A stretch of DNA of 64,000 bases from Bactericera cockerelli. Lineage: Eukaryota; Arthropoda; Insecta; Hemiptera; Triozidae. The stretch lies in assembly GCA_024516035.1 (NCBI GenBank), contig CM044957.1, forward strand, positions 52,262,085-52,326,084, read 5' to 3'. This document shows, one piece after another, positions 10,052 through 20,081 of this stretch. Below the pieces are notes generated by a model. It was not told the DNA's origin and did not search any database. It worked only from the letters and a program-made list of their open reading frames with translations. Both the position numbers and the translations under genes were made by a program. Within the stretch, counting starts at the first letter, position 1; every line of letters begins with the position of its first letter.

Positions 10052-10145
10052 TCCAGCAGTAAGCCCAAGACGTTTTATTATGTGGTCAAAATCACAAATA
10101 GGAAGATAACTTTTCATATCCCGGCTGGGTTTCAAACCCGTTGTA
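10052..10145 (-). repeat. SINE-C fragment (tRNA-derived)
   Basis: The minus strand carries the B-box-like GGGTTTGAAACCCAGCCGGG and the tail phrase GACCACATAATAAAACGTCT. It is the same family as the better copy at 62725-62920. Confidence 0.7.
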
Positions 10146-10174
10146 CTTTAGTTGCTCTAATGTTGTTGTTGTAG

Positions 10175-10290
10175 CAAGCTTGACTACAACTCCAGACAAC
10201 TTTATTTCAAATTTGGCTCTCAGTCAGGATTCGAACCTGCAACCCTCCGGGTCAGCAACCAATGCTCTTAACCACTGAGCCATGGAATAT
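10175..10290 (-). repeat. SINE-D fragment (tRNA-derived)
   Basis: The minus strand reads TGGCTCAGTGGTTAAGAGCA followed by a B-box GGTTCGAATCC. It is the same family as 61780-61990. Confidence 0.7.
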
Positions 10291-10314
10291 TTAAACTAAT
10301 CTATTCCATTTCAG

Positions 10315-10585
10315 CCGTCGCATACGCCAGAGAAAGCCCTCGGCTACTCACTGCACCAGCTGCAGGGGGACAAGGGGGCGGGCCTGACGCGGGCGGGGCA
10401 CCTGCTCAAGAAGAGCGAGGGCAAGATGCGGCGCGTGTGGCAGAAGCGGCGCTGTCTGGTGGGCGGGGACGGGTTCCTGGACATCTGCCACGGCGACGAG
10501 ACCAAGCCGCCCACCCGAGTCAACCTCCTCACCTGCCAGATCAAGCCTGTGCCGGAGGACAAGCGCAGCTTCGACCTGGTGTCCT
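10315..10585 (+). CDS. ASAP-family ArfGAP, exon for BAR-PH linker and first part of PH domain
   Basis: A phase 0 start follows the acceptor CATTTCAG, and the exon ends one base into a codon at a gtgagt donor. The product has the ASAP hallmark GYSLHQLQGDK just before the PH domain, then PH strands with HLLKKSEGKMRRVWQKRRC and LNLLTCQVKP-like NLLTCQIKPVPEDKRSFDL. The basic residues after the first strand are those that bind phosphoinositides in ASAP PH domains, where PI(4,5)P2 stimulates GAP activity. The exon is strongly GC-rich against an AT-rich intron background. Confidence 0.95.
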
Positions 10586-10698
10586 GTGAGTGTTTCTAGT
10601 CATTATTCTAGTAAGCGAACTAACTTTCTAATCGTAATTTTGTAATTCGTTAGAATAGACAATGTTGTATTTCACATCAATAATATAATCAATAATCT

Positions 10699-10850
10699 AC
10701 CTCAGTAGCTTGATGACGGACTTGTAACCTGGAGGTTGGTATTTCAAGTCCCAGTTTCAGCGTAGAATTAGTAAAGCTAGTTTGAGTAGTTGTGAAACCA
10801 CGAAAGTGATTAACACAAATATGATAACTTTGAACTTAACTTGACATCAA
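10699..10850 (+). repeat. SINE-A copy (tRNA-derived)
   Basis: It starts CCTCAGTAGCTTGATGACGG, with a B-box-like GGTATTTCAAGTCCC, then a tail GTAGTTGTGAAACCACGAAA. This is the commonest SINE in the window; other copies are near 11408, 12162, 35394, 35566, 38938, 59856 and 61109. Confidence 0.8.
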
Positions 10851-11078
10851 TAATATACAAAATTGAACAAAAGTCTACAAAATAATACTTAATACAAACA
10901 ACAACAAAAAATATCAGCTGAATGTTAAGTAGGTATTAGCTAACAAATATAAAAGGTACTTGAATACTGAGCCAGAAAGAAAAGTAATATATGTTATATT
11001 TGCCTACCACCCACCTATCTAAAAAGATTTCTATATGTATGTACGATGTACAATAAAGGATCTACACTAACTATAATA

Positions 11079-11285
11079 ACACTCTTTACTGGAAGGTAAC
11101 CACCAGGTGAGGTTAATGATCAAAGCATTTGCTACCACCTAACCCTCAGAGTCTTATTATTATGTGGTCACGAACTCTAATGAATGAAGAAAAATTCATG
11201 CATTGGGTGGGATTTAAACAAACGGATCCCTACGCTACCCGAATTACCAGACTAGAGCGTTAACCACTTAACTAACAGTGCACAT
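11079..11285 (-). repeat. SINE-B copy (tRNA-derived)
   Basis: The minus strand begins with a tRNA-like head (GTTAAGTGGTTAACGC then GTTTAAATCCCACCCA) and ends in a tail with GGTGGTAGCAAATGCTTTGA. The same family occurs near 41430, 49130, 60120 and 62245. Confidence 0.8.
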
Positions 11286-11317
11286 TAATATAGATAATGC
11301 TTACAGTTAAGGCACAA

Positions 11318-11400
11318 ATGCTCCAAGTAGCGGAGGGATCTGTTATTGGTTCGATTCCCACACAATGCATGAATTTTTCCTCATTTATTTGAATATTTTT
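11318..11400 (+). repeat. SINE-B fragment
   Basis: GGTTCGATTCCCACACAATG followed by the family tail GAATTTTTCCTCATTTATTT. It is opposite in orientation to the copy just before it. Confidence 0.65.
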
Positions 11401-11407
11401 TTTTCTG

Positions 11408-11536
11408 GTAATCACTTTCGTGACAATCACAACTACTCAAACTTTCTTTACTAAATCTACGCCGAAACCGGGACTTGAACCACCGACCCCCAGGTTACAA
11501 ATACGTCACCTTATCGATCAACTTACTGATGTCGGG
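11408..11536 (-). repeat. SINE-A copy
   Basis: The + strand shows AATCACTTTCGTGACAATCA, then ACCGGGACTTGAACCACCGA, the inverse of the SINE-A head and tail. Confidence 0.8.
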
Positions 11537-12161
11537 CCATTTATTTGAATATATGACAAGAAGCATTCCGAGGTTTAGGTCGTTGAATTTGCTCTGAACA
11601 TGGTGGTCACCCGCCACTAAAACGTATTACTGTCTTACTGTCTAACCTAGAACTCAAGGAAAGGAACAAAAAGGCTAATATAAAGATATTTTTAATATAG
11701 TCAATTTTCTATTACACATAAAGAGGTGACGTAGGGACCTGAGATTTTCCCTTTTCTATAAAGTTTTCTATTATATCCCATTCTATTTTATCCAGTTTTG
11801 GCTATATTATTATTATCTCTAGGGTTTCTCCCCTCAAGGGTGTAAATTTGTAACACCCCTGAAAGGGTTTTACACAAGGAGCGGATCTATGATCAAGTCT
11901 CCTGTTGTTGTGAACAGAGGTTCACAATGTGGAGAAGATATCAATTTGTGGCGTTTTTCTCCACCTTGATGGTCCCATCACTAATCTGTCGGGAGAACAC
12001 TTTTTGAGACTTTGAATATCTCTAAATGGTCACATTTTCACACGCCAACAGGCGTGAGAGGTTGTTTTTCTCTGTTCCTGTTGGCAACCTTTGGTCGTCT
12101 TTTACGACAGGCAAGGAAGTATTCTATTATCCTTCTCCTACACTCAGGGTGTAAAAAAAGT
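11537..12161. other. Intronic DNA with degraded repeats
   Basis: No gene. 11820-12130 has features of a retroelement 3' region (CAAGGGTGTAAATTTGTAAC; TCGTCTTTTACGACAGGCAA) but I cannot name the family. Confidence 0.45.
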
Positions 12162-12299
12162 TATCATATTTGTACTAATCATTTTTGTGATATCACAACT
12201 ACTCAATCTCACTTTACAAAATCTACGCTGAAACCGGGACTTGAACGACCAACCTAGGTTACAAGTCCGGTGTCTTATCGATCAAGCTACTGAGGTCGG
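12162..12299 (-). repeat. SINE-A copy
   Basis: GTTATCATATTTGTACTAAT through GATCAAGCTACTGAGGTCGG on the + strand. This is a nearly full copy in reverse orientation. Confidence 0.8.
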
Positions 12300-12497
12300 T
12301 ACCCTACACTCAGGGTTATTTTATTATTATTATTAACTTCATTCCCATTATTACCTTTTTTAACTTTATTATTCTTGGTATTTCTTCTATAGTGTATACT
12401 ATGTTGGCTTTTCGTAATTGTGTAATTGTAGTGCACTCTAAATAAAAATATAGTAAACTCGGGGTTTTATTATTATTATAACAAATTACCTCCTCAG

Positions 12498-12734
12498 ACA
12501 ACCGCACCTACCACTTCCAAGCCGAGGATGAGGCGGACCAGAAGGCCTGGCTGTCTGTGCTCGTCAACTGCAAGGAGTCCGCCCTCCTACGCGCTTTCCA
12601 CGACTCGGAGAAGTCCGCCGCAGCCGGCAACAACAACACCAACCCCTCCCTGCTGGAGCTGCAGCAGACCATCATCCGCACCCTCAGTAGACTCCCGGGC
12701 AATGACCGGTGCGCGGACTGCAACACTACCAACG
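12498..12734 (+). CDS. ASAP-family ArfGAP, exon for end of PH and start of ArfGAP zinc finger
   Basis: The acceptor CTCCTCAG joins in phase 1. The exon encodes the last PH strand and C-terminal helix (YNRTYHFQAEDEADQKAW, LSVLVNCKESALL). After a linker it encodes the ArfGAP entry LLELQQTIIRTLSRLPGND with the first zinc cysteine pair CADC. It ends one base into a codon at a gtgagt donor. In ASAP proteins the PH and ArfGAP domains form one functional unit at the membrane. Confidence 0.95.
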
Positions 12735-13062
12735 GTGAGTAACACGATATGGTTTCATATCAATTGATGGATTTAAACCGGTCATAACAAGAAATAAGGG
12801 AGTAATATTAATGATAAATAGAAAATATGTGCATTACAGATGAAGACATTTTTGAGAAGGTAGATGCTTACACAAATTTCCGACAAAAAGTAAAGAAAAA
12901 ATGTGGTTCTGTATGGACAGAAAAAAAGCAATATTCAGATCGAGTGAAGAAATGTTGGAAAAAACGAAAACAAAGGAGAACTTTGATATTGTGATAATAG
13001 TTATTTCTCGTGGTCCTACGCTGTCCTTCATACGCACCCAAATATCTAAGTCACATTAGAAC
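12735..13062. other. Intron start, no features
   Basis: AT-rich intronic sequence with no convincing gene or repeat. Confidence 0.5.
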
Positions 13063-13510
13063 TCATTGCTGTTGTTGTAATCATCATGACTACAGCTTGG
13101 GGTGGTGATGGTCTCCAGCGAACTTGCGTTAAAAAGTTGTCTCATCTTAAACCTCATTTTTTTTTTCTTTTTTTTTATATAAGTTTTATTAGGTAGAACA
13201 AAAAATTTATACAGTAGAACACAATGAAATATAAAGAAAAACAAAAAGATTAAACAAATATACAAGAAGGAAAAAAAGAGGGAAATGTCCTACCTGAAGG
13301 GCGGGGTTATTGCCTGTGGCAATCTCTTCCACCCAACCCTTTTTTCTATGTGCAATCAAACATCGTGAGAACTAGGGCTCTGTCTTTAAAACCCATTCAA
13401 CCCTTGAGAAAAACTGCAAGCTAGACTCGCTTGTTAGGGTTAACTTGTCAGTTCTCTGTCTATTGTCGATGGCACGTTGATCAGTTCTTATTCTGTGGCT
13501 CAAGTTAAGC
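13063..13510. repeat. Family E repeat interrupted by a LINE 3' end
   Basis: Family E phrases occur on both sides: GACTACAGCTTGGGGTGGTG and GATGGTCTCCAGC at 13090-13120, then CAATCAAACATCGTGAGAAC and AACTGCAAGCTAGACTCGCT at 13353-13430. Between them 13150-13335 is, on the minus strand, the 3' end of a LINE also seen at 14101-14325 (CTTCCACCCAACCC complement and GGGCGGGGTTATT). This is a nested insertion. Confidence 0.65.
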
Positions 13511-13805
13511 AACGTCCGGCGAGGCTAGGACTTGAATGTTTTCTTTTCTCATTCTCAGTGGTATTGGTTGCTATTCCACATTTAAGATCCACATTTATTT
13601 GTGAGCTTTGTATTGTATAATGCAATATTGTGATACAAGGTTATAAATGTTTTTTTTATTTTTTTTTTTTATAAAAAAAAAAAAATCTCCCAGGGACCGT
13701 CCTTCCGGATGGGAACTGAGGATGCAAGAAGCATTTCCTCCTTGATTGGAACGGGGATGAATTTGTTTCCCTTCTGGTCATTTGGTTTCTTTCCATTGGT
13801 TTCAG

Positions 13806-14028
13806 ACGCGACCTGGCTGGGCACCAACTTCGGCATCATCGTGTGCATCGAGTGCTCAGGCGTGCACCGGGACCTGGGTGTGCACATCTCTCGTATCCAG
13901 AGCCTCACCCTGGATAACGTGGCCACCTCCCAGCTCATCATAGCCCGGCACATGAGCAACGCGCTCTTCAATGAGGTCATGGAGGCCACACTCAGTGTGG
14001 CCGCCAAGCCCAACGCTTCCAGCAGCAT
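13806..14028 (+). CDS. ASAP-family ArfGAP, exon for the ArfGAP catalytic core
   Basis: The acceptor GGTTTCAG completes a split GAC codon. The exon encodes DATWLGTNFGIIVCIECSG, with the second zinc pair CIEC, and then VHRDLGVHISRIQSLTLD. The Arg of VHRD corresponds to the catalytic arginine finger of ASAP1. The product stimulates GTP hydrolysis by Arf GTPases at membranes. By my count the zinc finger is Cx2Cx17Cx2C, one residue longer than the canonical Cx2Cx16Cx2C. The exon ends in phase 2 (AT|gtgagt), completed by G of the exon at 30386. The 16.4-kb intron that follows holds the dehydrogenase-like gene and the large nested LINEs. Confidence 0.96.
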
Positions 14029-14100
14029 GTGAGTACATTGGAACCACCCTGTACAATTTACTAAACTCTGTTTCTACAACATAAATAAAAATACACTGCG

Positions 14101-14325
14101 AATTATAAAGGGTTGGTTGGAAGAGATTGCCATAGGAAATAACCCCGCCCTTTAGTTAGGATCTGTACATGTTATCATGTATTTTCTCTTCTTTTTTTTG
14201 TTTAGCTTTTTTTCTGTCTTTTTTTTCTCTCTTTCTGTCTAGCATCCTGTTTTTATTACTATCCATTTTGTAATGTATTTGTTTGTATTTTGTCCTTCTA
14301 ATAAAGTACATACATACATACATGT
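14101..14325 (+). mobile_element. LINE 3' end fragment
   Basis: It carries GAAGAGATTGCCATAGG and ends AATAAAGTACATACATACAT, a LINE-style poly-adenylation signal plus short tandem tail. The inverse copy lies at 13150-13335. No coding part is present. Confidence 0.65.
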
Positions 14326-14449
14326 AATCGTTCTATGCTGAGGGACAGGTCGATGCACAAATCTCCTCTAATAAAGTATTCAATAATATGAACACAGTAC
14401 TTCCTCGTGAATGGTTCACATTGTATTCACGAGTCCTACGTGAGCCCTT

Positions 14450-14452
14450 TTC

Positions 14453-14519
<67 letters not shown>

Positions 14520-14545
14520 TCTCTCCCTCCCTCCCTCCCTCTTAT
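14450..14545. repeat. (CT)n microsatellite
   Basis: About 90 bp of CT dinucleotides grading into CCCT repeats. Frames running through it are artefacts. Confidence 0.97.
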
Positions 14546-14984
14546 CTCTCTCTTTCTTTCTAGCATTCTATTATTTTGTTTTTCCCTCTTCTATTATTTA
14601 CTATATTCTATTTAGTACTCTTCGATTTCGTGATCGATGAGCACTCATTGTAAAACATTACCATTGTGGTTTGTATTCTGAGGTTGAACATGGAGATGAG
14701 TGGAACTTAGTATAACACTATGCATCAGTTCTTAATTTTAATATACGTATTGGCTACTCTAGGTAATAAATTGAAGAAGAAAAAAAACATGAATTACCGG
14801 GGGCATTATATTATTTACGGACAGATTTTAAATTATACTCGTTTAAATTTAAATTATAAGGCAAAATTTTCAGCAGAATAAACACTTTTAATCAAAATTG
14901 TTCCTGTAAGACAAACATCAAATTGGTCAATACTAAGAATATATGGTGAATATACGCCCCATCAGAGAATTTCTGGAAATACTA
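14546..14984. other. Intronic DNA without recognised features
   Basis: AT-rich, with no gene or assignable repeat. Confidence 0.5.
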
Positions 14985-15245
14985 CAGGGGCTTTCCCCGT
15001 TTCATTAAATCATAAAGACTCAGATGGTTCGGACTCAGAGAATAGAAGACTCCCTGAATGCCAAGGAATATACTGAATGCAAAGATATACAACACTAGAA
15101 TAAGAGGCAGACCTTGCTTAAGATGGATGGACGAGATTCTCAAAGTGATGCAAGACACCGGAACTGCAGTCAAGGACCATCTTGTCTGGAGGCATGTAGC
15201 TGAGAAGGCCAAGACCCACGCCGGGCTGTAGCGCCAATTGGTGTG
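14985..15245 (+). pseudogene. C-terminal remnant of an RTE-like LINE ORF2
   Basis: Read on the + strand with stops and frame changes it has the tail typical of these polymerases: a degraded RWF...RI block, NTRIRGRPCLRWMDEI, and EKAKTHAGL before the stop. Only the last ~80 codons remain. Confidence 0.7.
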
Positions 15246-15294
15246 GTAAGGGTATAATCAAAATTATAGTTATAAGAAATTCCAGTTCACATCC

Positions 15295-16825
15295 AAAATT
15301 TAGTTCTCCTTCGTAATTCTAGTTCTACTTCAAAATTCCAGTTCTCATTCGAAATTCTAGTTCCCCTTCAAAATTCCAGTTCTCATTCGAAATTCTAGTT
15401 CCCCTTCAAAATTCCAGTTCCCCTTTAAAATTCCAGTTCTCATTCGAAATTCTAGTTCCCCTTCAAAATTCCAGTTCTCATTCGAAATTCTAGTTCCCCT
15501 TCAAAATTCCAGTTCTCATTCGAAATTCTAGTTCCCCTTCAAAATTCCAGTTCTCATTCGAAATCCTAGTTCCCCTTCAAATTTCTAGTTCTCATTCGAA
15601 ATCCTAGTTCCCTTTCAAAATTCCAGTTCTCATTCGAAATTCTAGTTCCCCTTCAAATTTCTAGTTCTCATTCGAAATCCTAGTTCCCCTTCAAAATTCT
15701 AGTTCTCATTCAAAATTCTAGTTCTCATTCGAAATTCTAGATCCCCTTCAAAATTGCTTTCTAGGTCAACTTCAAAATCTAGTTCATCATCAAAATTATT
15801 GGTCAACTTCAAAATCTAGTTCACCATCAAAATTATTGGTCAACTTCAAAATCTAGTTCACCTTCAAAATTCCTGGTCAACTTCAAAATCTAGTTTACCT
15901 TCAAAATTCCTGGTCAACATTAAAATTCAAGTTTACCTTCGAAATTCCTGGTCAACATCAAAATCATAATTCACCTTCAAAATTATGTTAACTTCAAAAC
16001 TCTATTTGACCTTCAAAATTCTAGTTTTTCTTCAAAATTCCAGTTCTCATTCGAAATTCTAGTTCCCCTCAAAATTTCTGGTCAAATTCAAAATTCTAGC
16101 TCACCTTCAAAATTCTTGGTCAACTTCAAAATTCTAGTTTTCCTCTTCAAAATTCCAGTTCTTATTCGAAATTATAGTTCTCCTACAAAATTGCTGGTCA
16201 ACTTAAAAAATCTAGTTTACCCTCAAAATTCCTGGTCAACCTCAAAATTCCTGGTCAACTTCAAAATTCTAGTTCACCTTCAAAATTCCTGGTCAACTTC
16301 AAAATTCGAATTCACCTTTAAAATTCTAGTTCACCTTTAAAATTTCTCGGTCACCTTTAAAATTCACGGTCAACTTCAAAATTCTAGTTCCTCTGCTAAA
16401 TTCCAGTTCTCATTCGAAATTCTAGTTCCCCTTCAAATTCTAGTTCCCCTTCAATATTCCAGTTCACATTCGAAATTCTAGTTCCCATTCAAAATTGCTA
16501 GTTTACTTCAAAATTCTAGTTCACCTTCAAAATTCCTGGTCAACTTCAAAATTCTAGTTCACTTACAAAATTCCTGGTTAACTTCAAAATTCTAGTTTAC
16601 CCTCAAAATTCCTGGTCGACTTCAAAATTCTAGTTTACCCTCAAAATTCCTGGTCGACTTCAAAATTCTAGTTTACCCTCAAAATTCCTGGTCGACTTGA
16701 AAATTCTAGTTCACCTACAAAATTCCTGGTGTACTACAAAAAAACTCTAGTTCACGTTAAAAACTCCTGATAAACTTCCAAATTCCAGTTCACCTTCAAA
16801 ATTCCTAGTCACCTTCAATGGTCAC
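15295..16825. repeat. Satellite of ~18-19-bp subunits (AAAATTCYAGTTC type)
   Basis: Alternating subunits such as AAATTCTAGTTCCCCTTC and AAAATTCCAGTTCTCATTCG give a higher-order period near 37 bp in the left half. To the right the array drifts to subunits ending CCTGGTCAACTTC. About 1.5 kb in all. No coding role is seen. Confidence 0.9.
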
Positions 16826-17110
16826 GATGACTTGATGATGGATGACATAACCCAAAGGTGATGACTTGATGATAGATTACACTTGACCTGAAGGTAATGA
16901 TGGATTACACATGTACCGAAGATGATAACTTGATGATGGATGACACTTGGCTGGAAGGTGATAACTTGATGATGGATGACACTTGGCTGGAAGGTGATAA
17001 CTTGATGATGGATGACACTTGGCTGGAAGGTGATAACTTGATGATGGATGACACTTGGCTGAAAGGTGATGACTGGATGATGGATTACACTTGACCTGAA
17101 GGTGATGAAT
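16826..17110. repeat. 36-bp minisatellite (GATGATGGATGACACTTGGC type)
   Basis: Four near-identical and several degenerate copies of a 36-bp unit built from GGTGATAACTTGATGATGGA. Because 36 is a multiple of three, both strands show repetitive frames, which I do not regard as genes. Confidence 0.92.
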
Positions 17111-17344
17111 TTCTACCATGAAAGTGATGGCTATTTGTGTGATGAGACCCCAAACTTCGAAGTGCAAAGAAAGATGATGAAGTGAACATCCTGGATGCGA
17201 GTAGTCAACGTAGCTCGATGATGTCTGTAAAAGAAAAACAGCATAATATGTAATTATATTCCTGCTACTGAAATAAAAACTTCTTTATAATCGTCTTATG
17301 TAAAATAAATATCTCTTAATTATACCAATTGCCTCATGCCTGAT

Positions 17345-17583
17345 TTTTTACTTTCCTTATCCTATAATAAGGAAAGTATTGTATTCGTCGAAAATTTGAC
17401 CTACCCAGCTTTTCACATTTCTGGTCCGTGCGTCTATCTGTCTGTGTGTAAACAGGATATCTCAAGAACGGTAAGAGATAGAGACTTGAAATTTGGTATG
17501 GTAATTAATTTTGGTAAAAAACTTTTGGTTGAAATCAGCTGCATTCTGCGGCCGCAAATATTGGCCGCAAGCGCCGCCAATTG
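17345..17583 (+). repeat. Interspersed repeat with ACTTTCCTTATCCTATAATAAGG start
   Basis: It begins with the short palindrome CCTTATCCTATAATAAGG, runs through TCAAGAACGGTAAGAGAT and ends in a GCGGCCGC-containing block. An inverted copy lies at 34701-35030. It is non-coding; the class is not determined. Confidence 0.75.
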
Positions 17584-18024
17584 ATCTTGTTTTGATATGA
17601 GTTCAAGAGTTTACACCAGCCTGATCGTAGTTGTGCAAGAGTAGTTCTGGAGTAGTCAGTGACGTGGTTAAAGCGGGACACGTGGGGTTCGATTCCTCAA
17701 GTAATAATATAAATATAGTTCACAAAAATAAAAGCTATCTTCGATGGGATCAATTTCACCGAGGTTTTATTATTATCATTTTTACTTTCTATTACCTATA
17801 AGGTATAGAAAGTATTGTTTTTGGTCGGTTTTTCAATACTGTACGTGTGTCCCTGTGTCATCCTATGAAAAGTTTATTTGACAATGTTATGTTGATCAAA
17901 AACTATCTACAGCATATTAACGAATGGTTATTAATTTGTTCAGTGAAACAGAAGGTTCCAATAATTCAGGATCAAACCACTTAAACCAGAAACGTCAATA
18001 AGCATATTAAGAAATAGAATATAC

Positions 18025-18092
18025 GAGGAGCGTCTCAAAAGTAAGGTTCCCTACCCTAAAAGAAATCACAATTTTTTTATTTCAACATATTA
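18025..18092 (-). mobile_element. mariner-like terminal region
   Basis: ACGAGGAGCGTCTCAAAAGT resembles mariner terminal repeats. It is separated from the transposase remnant at 18781 by a family F insertion (18093-18771). Confidence 0.55.
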
Positions 18093-18771
18093 CTTCCGAG
18101 AAATTTCCAATATTAGAAATCGGAAGTATTGTGTTCGTTTTTGTAAAAAAATAATATTTTTTTGTTCCGATTTCAATTTTTTTCATATTTCTGGACGTTT
18201 CATAACCTCTTGAGCAAATTTGGTTTTGTGTCGGTCTGTCTATCGGTCCGTCGGTCTGTTAAAACGATTCCTTGTAACGCGCAAATCTCGGAAACTACTT
18301 GACGAATTTTGATGAAATTTTGCACACGATGGTCCCATTTCAAATTCGTTTGAATTCGTACTAGCAGTTCTGGGTGAAAGAGACCATGCGCCTGACCACT
18401 AACTTTTTACTTAAACGCTTATATCTCGTGAACGGTACACCCGATTTTGATGAAATTTTGTATGTACATGCATATTATTGTTTTACATAGGCTATTTATA
18501 CTTATTTTTTAATTGATTATAATTTGACTCTGATATTTAAGAAAATCCGAAATTTTGGACAAAAAAGTAAAAAAATAAGTACCACGACTTGCCGATACAG
18601 AATTTTTTGTGGAATCTAGAATGTAGAAACCGGATACCCAAAATTTGAAGAAAATCGGTTCAGTCGTTTTGGAGATACAACAAGTAATTTTGTGTAAAAT
18701 CTCAAAATTGACACGTGTTTAAAATGTGAAACAATCACGAGGAAGTATTGTGTCCATAATTGTCAGTGTTT
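18093..18771 (+). repeat. Family F repeat, full copy
   Basis: About 680 bp. It opens with a hairpin (AATTTCCAATATTAGAAATC), has CTATCTCGTGAACGGTACAC-like phrases inside (TATATCTCGTGAACGG), and closes ACAATCACGAGGAAGTATTG. Other copies are at 33411-33955, 51852-52545 and 57131-57716, with partial ones near 30292, 32345, 44090 and 48626. No protein is encoded, so it is a non-autonomous element of unknown class. Confidence 0.85.
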
Positions 18772-18780
18772 TTTTTTTTA

Positions 18781-19075
18781 TTACATTGTGTTCAGTAGCA
18801 TCCTATCATTTTTCTACATAATTTCCAGTTCGATCTATGCACTTTTGGAACCGGGGGAGCAATTTATGTATACCCTCTACCCTCCTAGACAAACTGCGCG
18901 TTTAAACTAGAGGTCCAAGTACGGACAGCGGTCTTGAGCTTGTCGTCGTTTCGGAAGCTTTTCCCTCCCAAATAAACTTTCAGATGGGTAAACAAGTGAA
19001 AGTCACTTGGCGCCAGATCAGGTGAATATGGTGGGTTGGTTGTGGCACTCGTTTGCCCTTCCTAACACCAACGAT
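18781..19075 (-). pseudogene. mariner transposase C-terminal remnant
   Basis: The minus strand encodes NPPYSPDLAPSDFHLF, the signature around the last catalytic Asp of mariner-family transposases. A further ~60 codons follow with at least one in-frame stop. The catalytic N-terminal parts are absent. Confidence 0.8.
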
Positions 19076-20081
19076 TCTATTAATTGATTTCACGTCCTAA
19101 ATATACAACGGGGTTTTGCAATCTTTTGCTGGAAATCGTACCGGATACCCACATTAACCTCACCCAGCCTGGGTAGGGCCGGAAATGATGGCTAACATCC
19201 TACACCAGGCATTAAAGCAAGTTCATTGTCTAAGCAAAAAATCCATCCCGTATTATAGATACAAACCCTAATCCGGTCTTGAAAATCGTGAAACCAAATT
19301 ATTATGGAATATGCCTAAATTGACCAATACTCCTGTAATACATAATCGACCAGATATTGTTTTGATTTAGAATAACAGAAGAAAAGCATACATCATAGAT
19401 GTGACTATTCCCCTTTATGAAAACATTCAAAAAGCATTTGTATAGAAAAATAAAAGAAAATATGAAACTCTCGCAAATGTGTGGCCTAGAATATGTCAAC
19501 ATTGTGTCATTTGTCATCAGTTCCTATGGGTTGGTCCACGTATCAAACAATACTGGGATCAAGGATTGTGGAATGAAAAATACAGAGAAGATCATCGAGC
19601 TTTGTCATAAGTCTGTCATACTGTCAGTATGATTTGTGTGGTAGACAGTATGACAGGGGAAACAAATTATATTTTTTATTAAATTATAACAGGAGCTGCC
19701 AGTCTTGTAAGAAAACGGCTTAATGGTAAATGATTGTAATGTTGCCTTATTCTTGCATCTTGTTTATTTAAACGATGTATAATTTATTACCTCAATAAAG
19801 AAAAGAAAAAATTGAAAATATATATGACTACAATAACTAGTGCAATATAAGACTCCAAAAGAGAACTTCAATGGTACCACGCCTTTCAACCAGTCTCCTT
19901 GACCACCTAAAAGTGAGATAGTTCCAAGTATGTCGTTTAAAATGTCTGACGAGGAGCGGTTGCAGTAAATGTTAGCCACTATGAGCAAACTAGGACCCGC
20001 GCTAGTAACTATATTTTAAATTCCGTAGATAGATTCAAAATTTCCAGTTGCACATTAGCAGAAAGCCCCCTACTGTGAGGC
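19076..20081. other. Region upstream of the dehydrogenase-like gene
   Basis: No gene or clear repeat. I see no convincing TATA or initiator placement that would fix a promoter for the gene at 20082. Confidence 0.45.

Noticed and set aside
13709..13805. Extension of the ArfGAP exon upstream (open frame with ATG)
   Set aside because: The sequence before 13806 is intronic with a good TTGGTTTCAG acceptor; phase and homology start at 13806.
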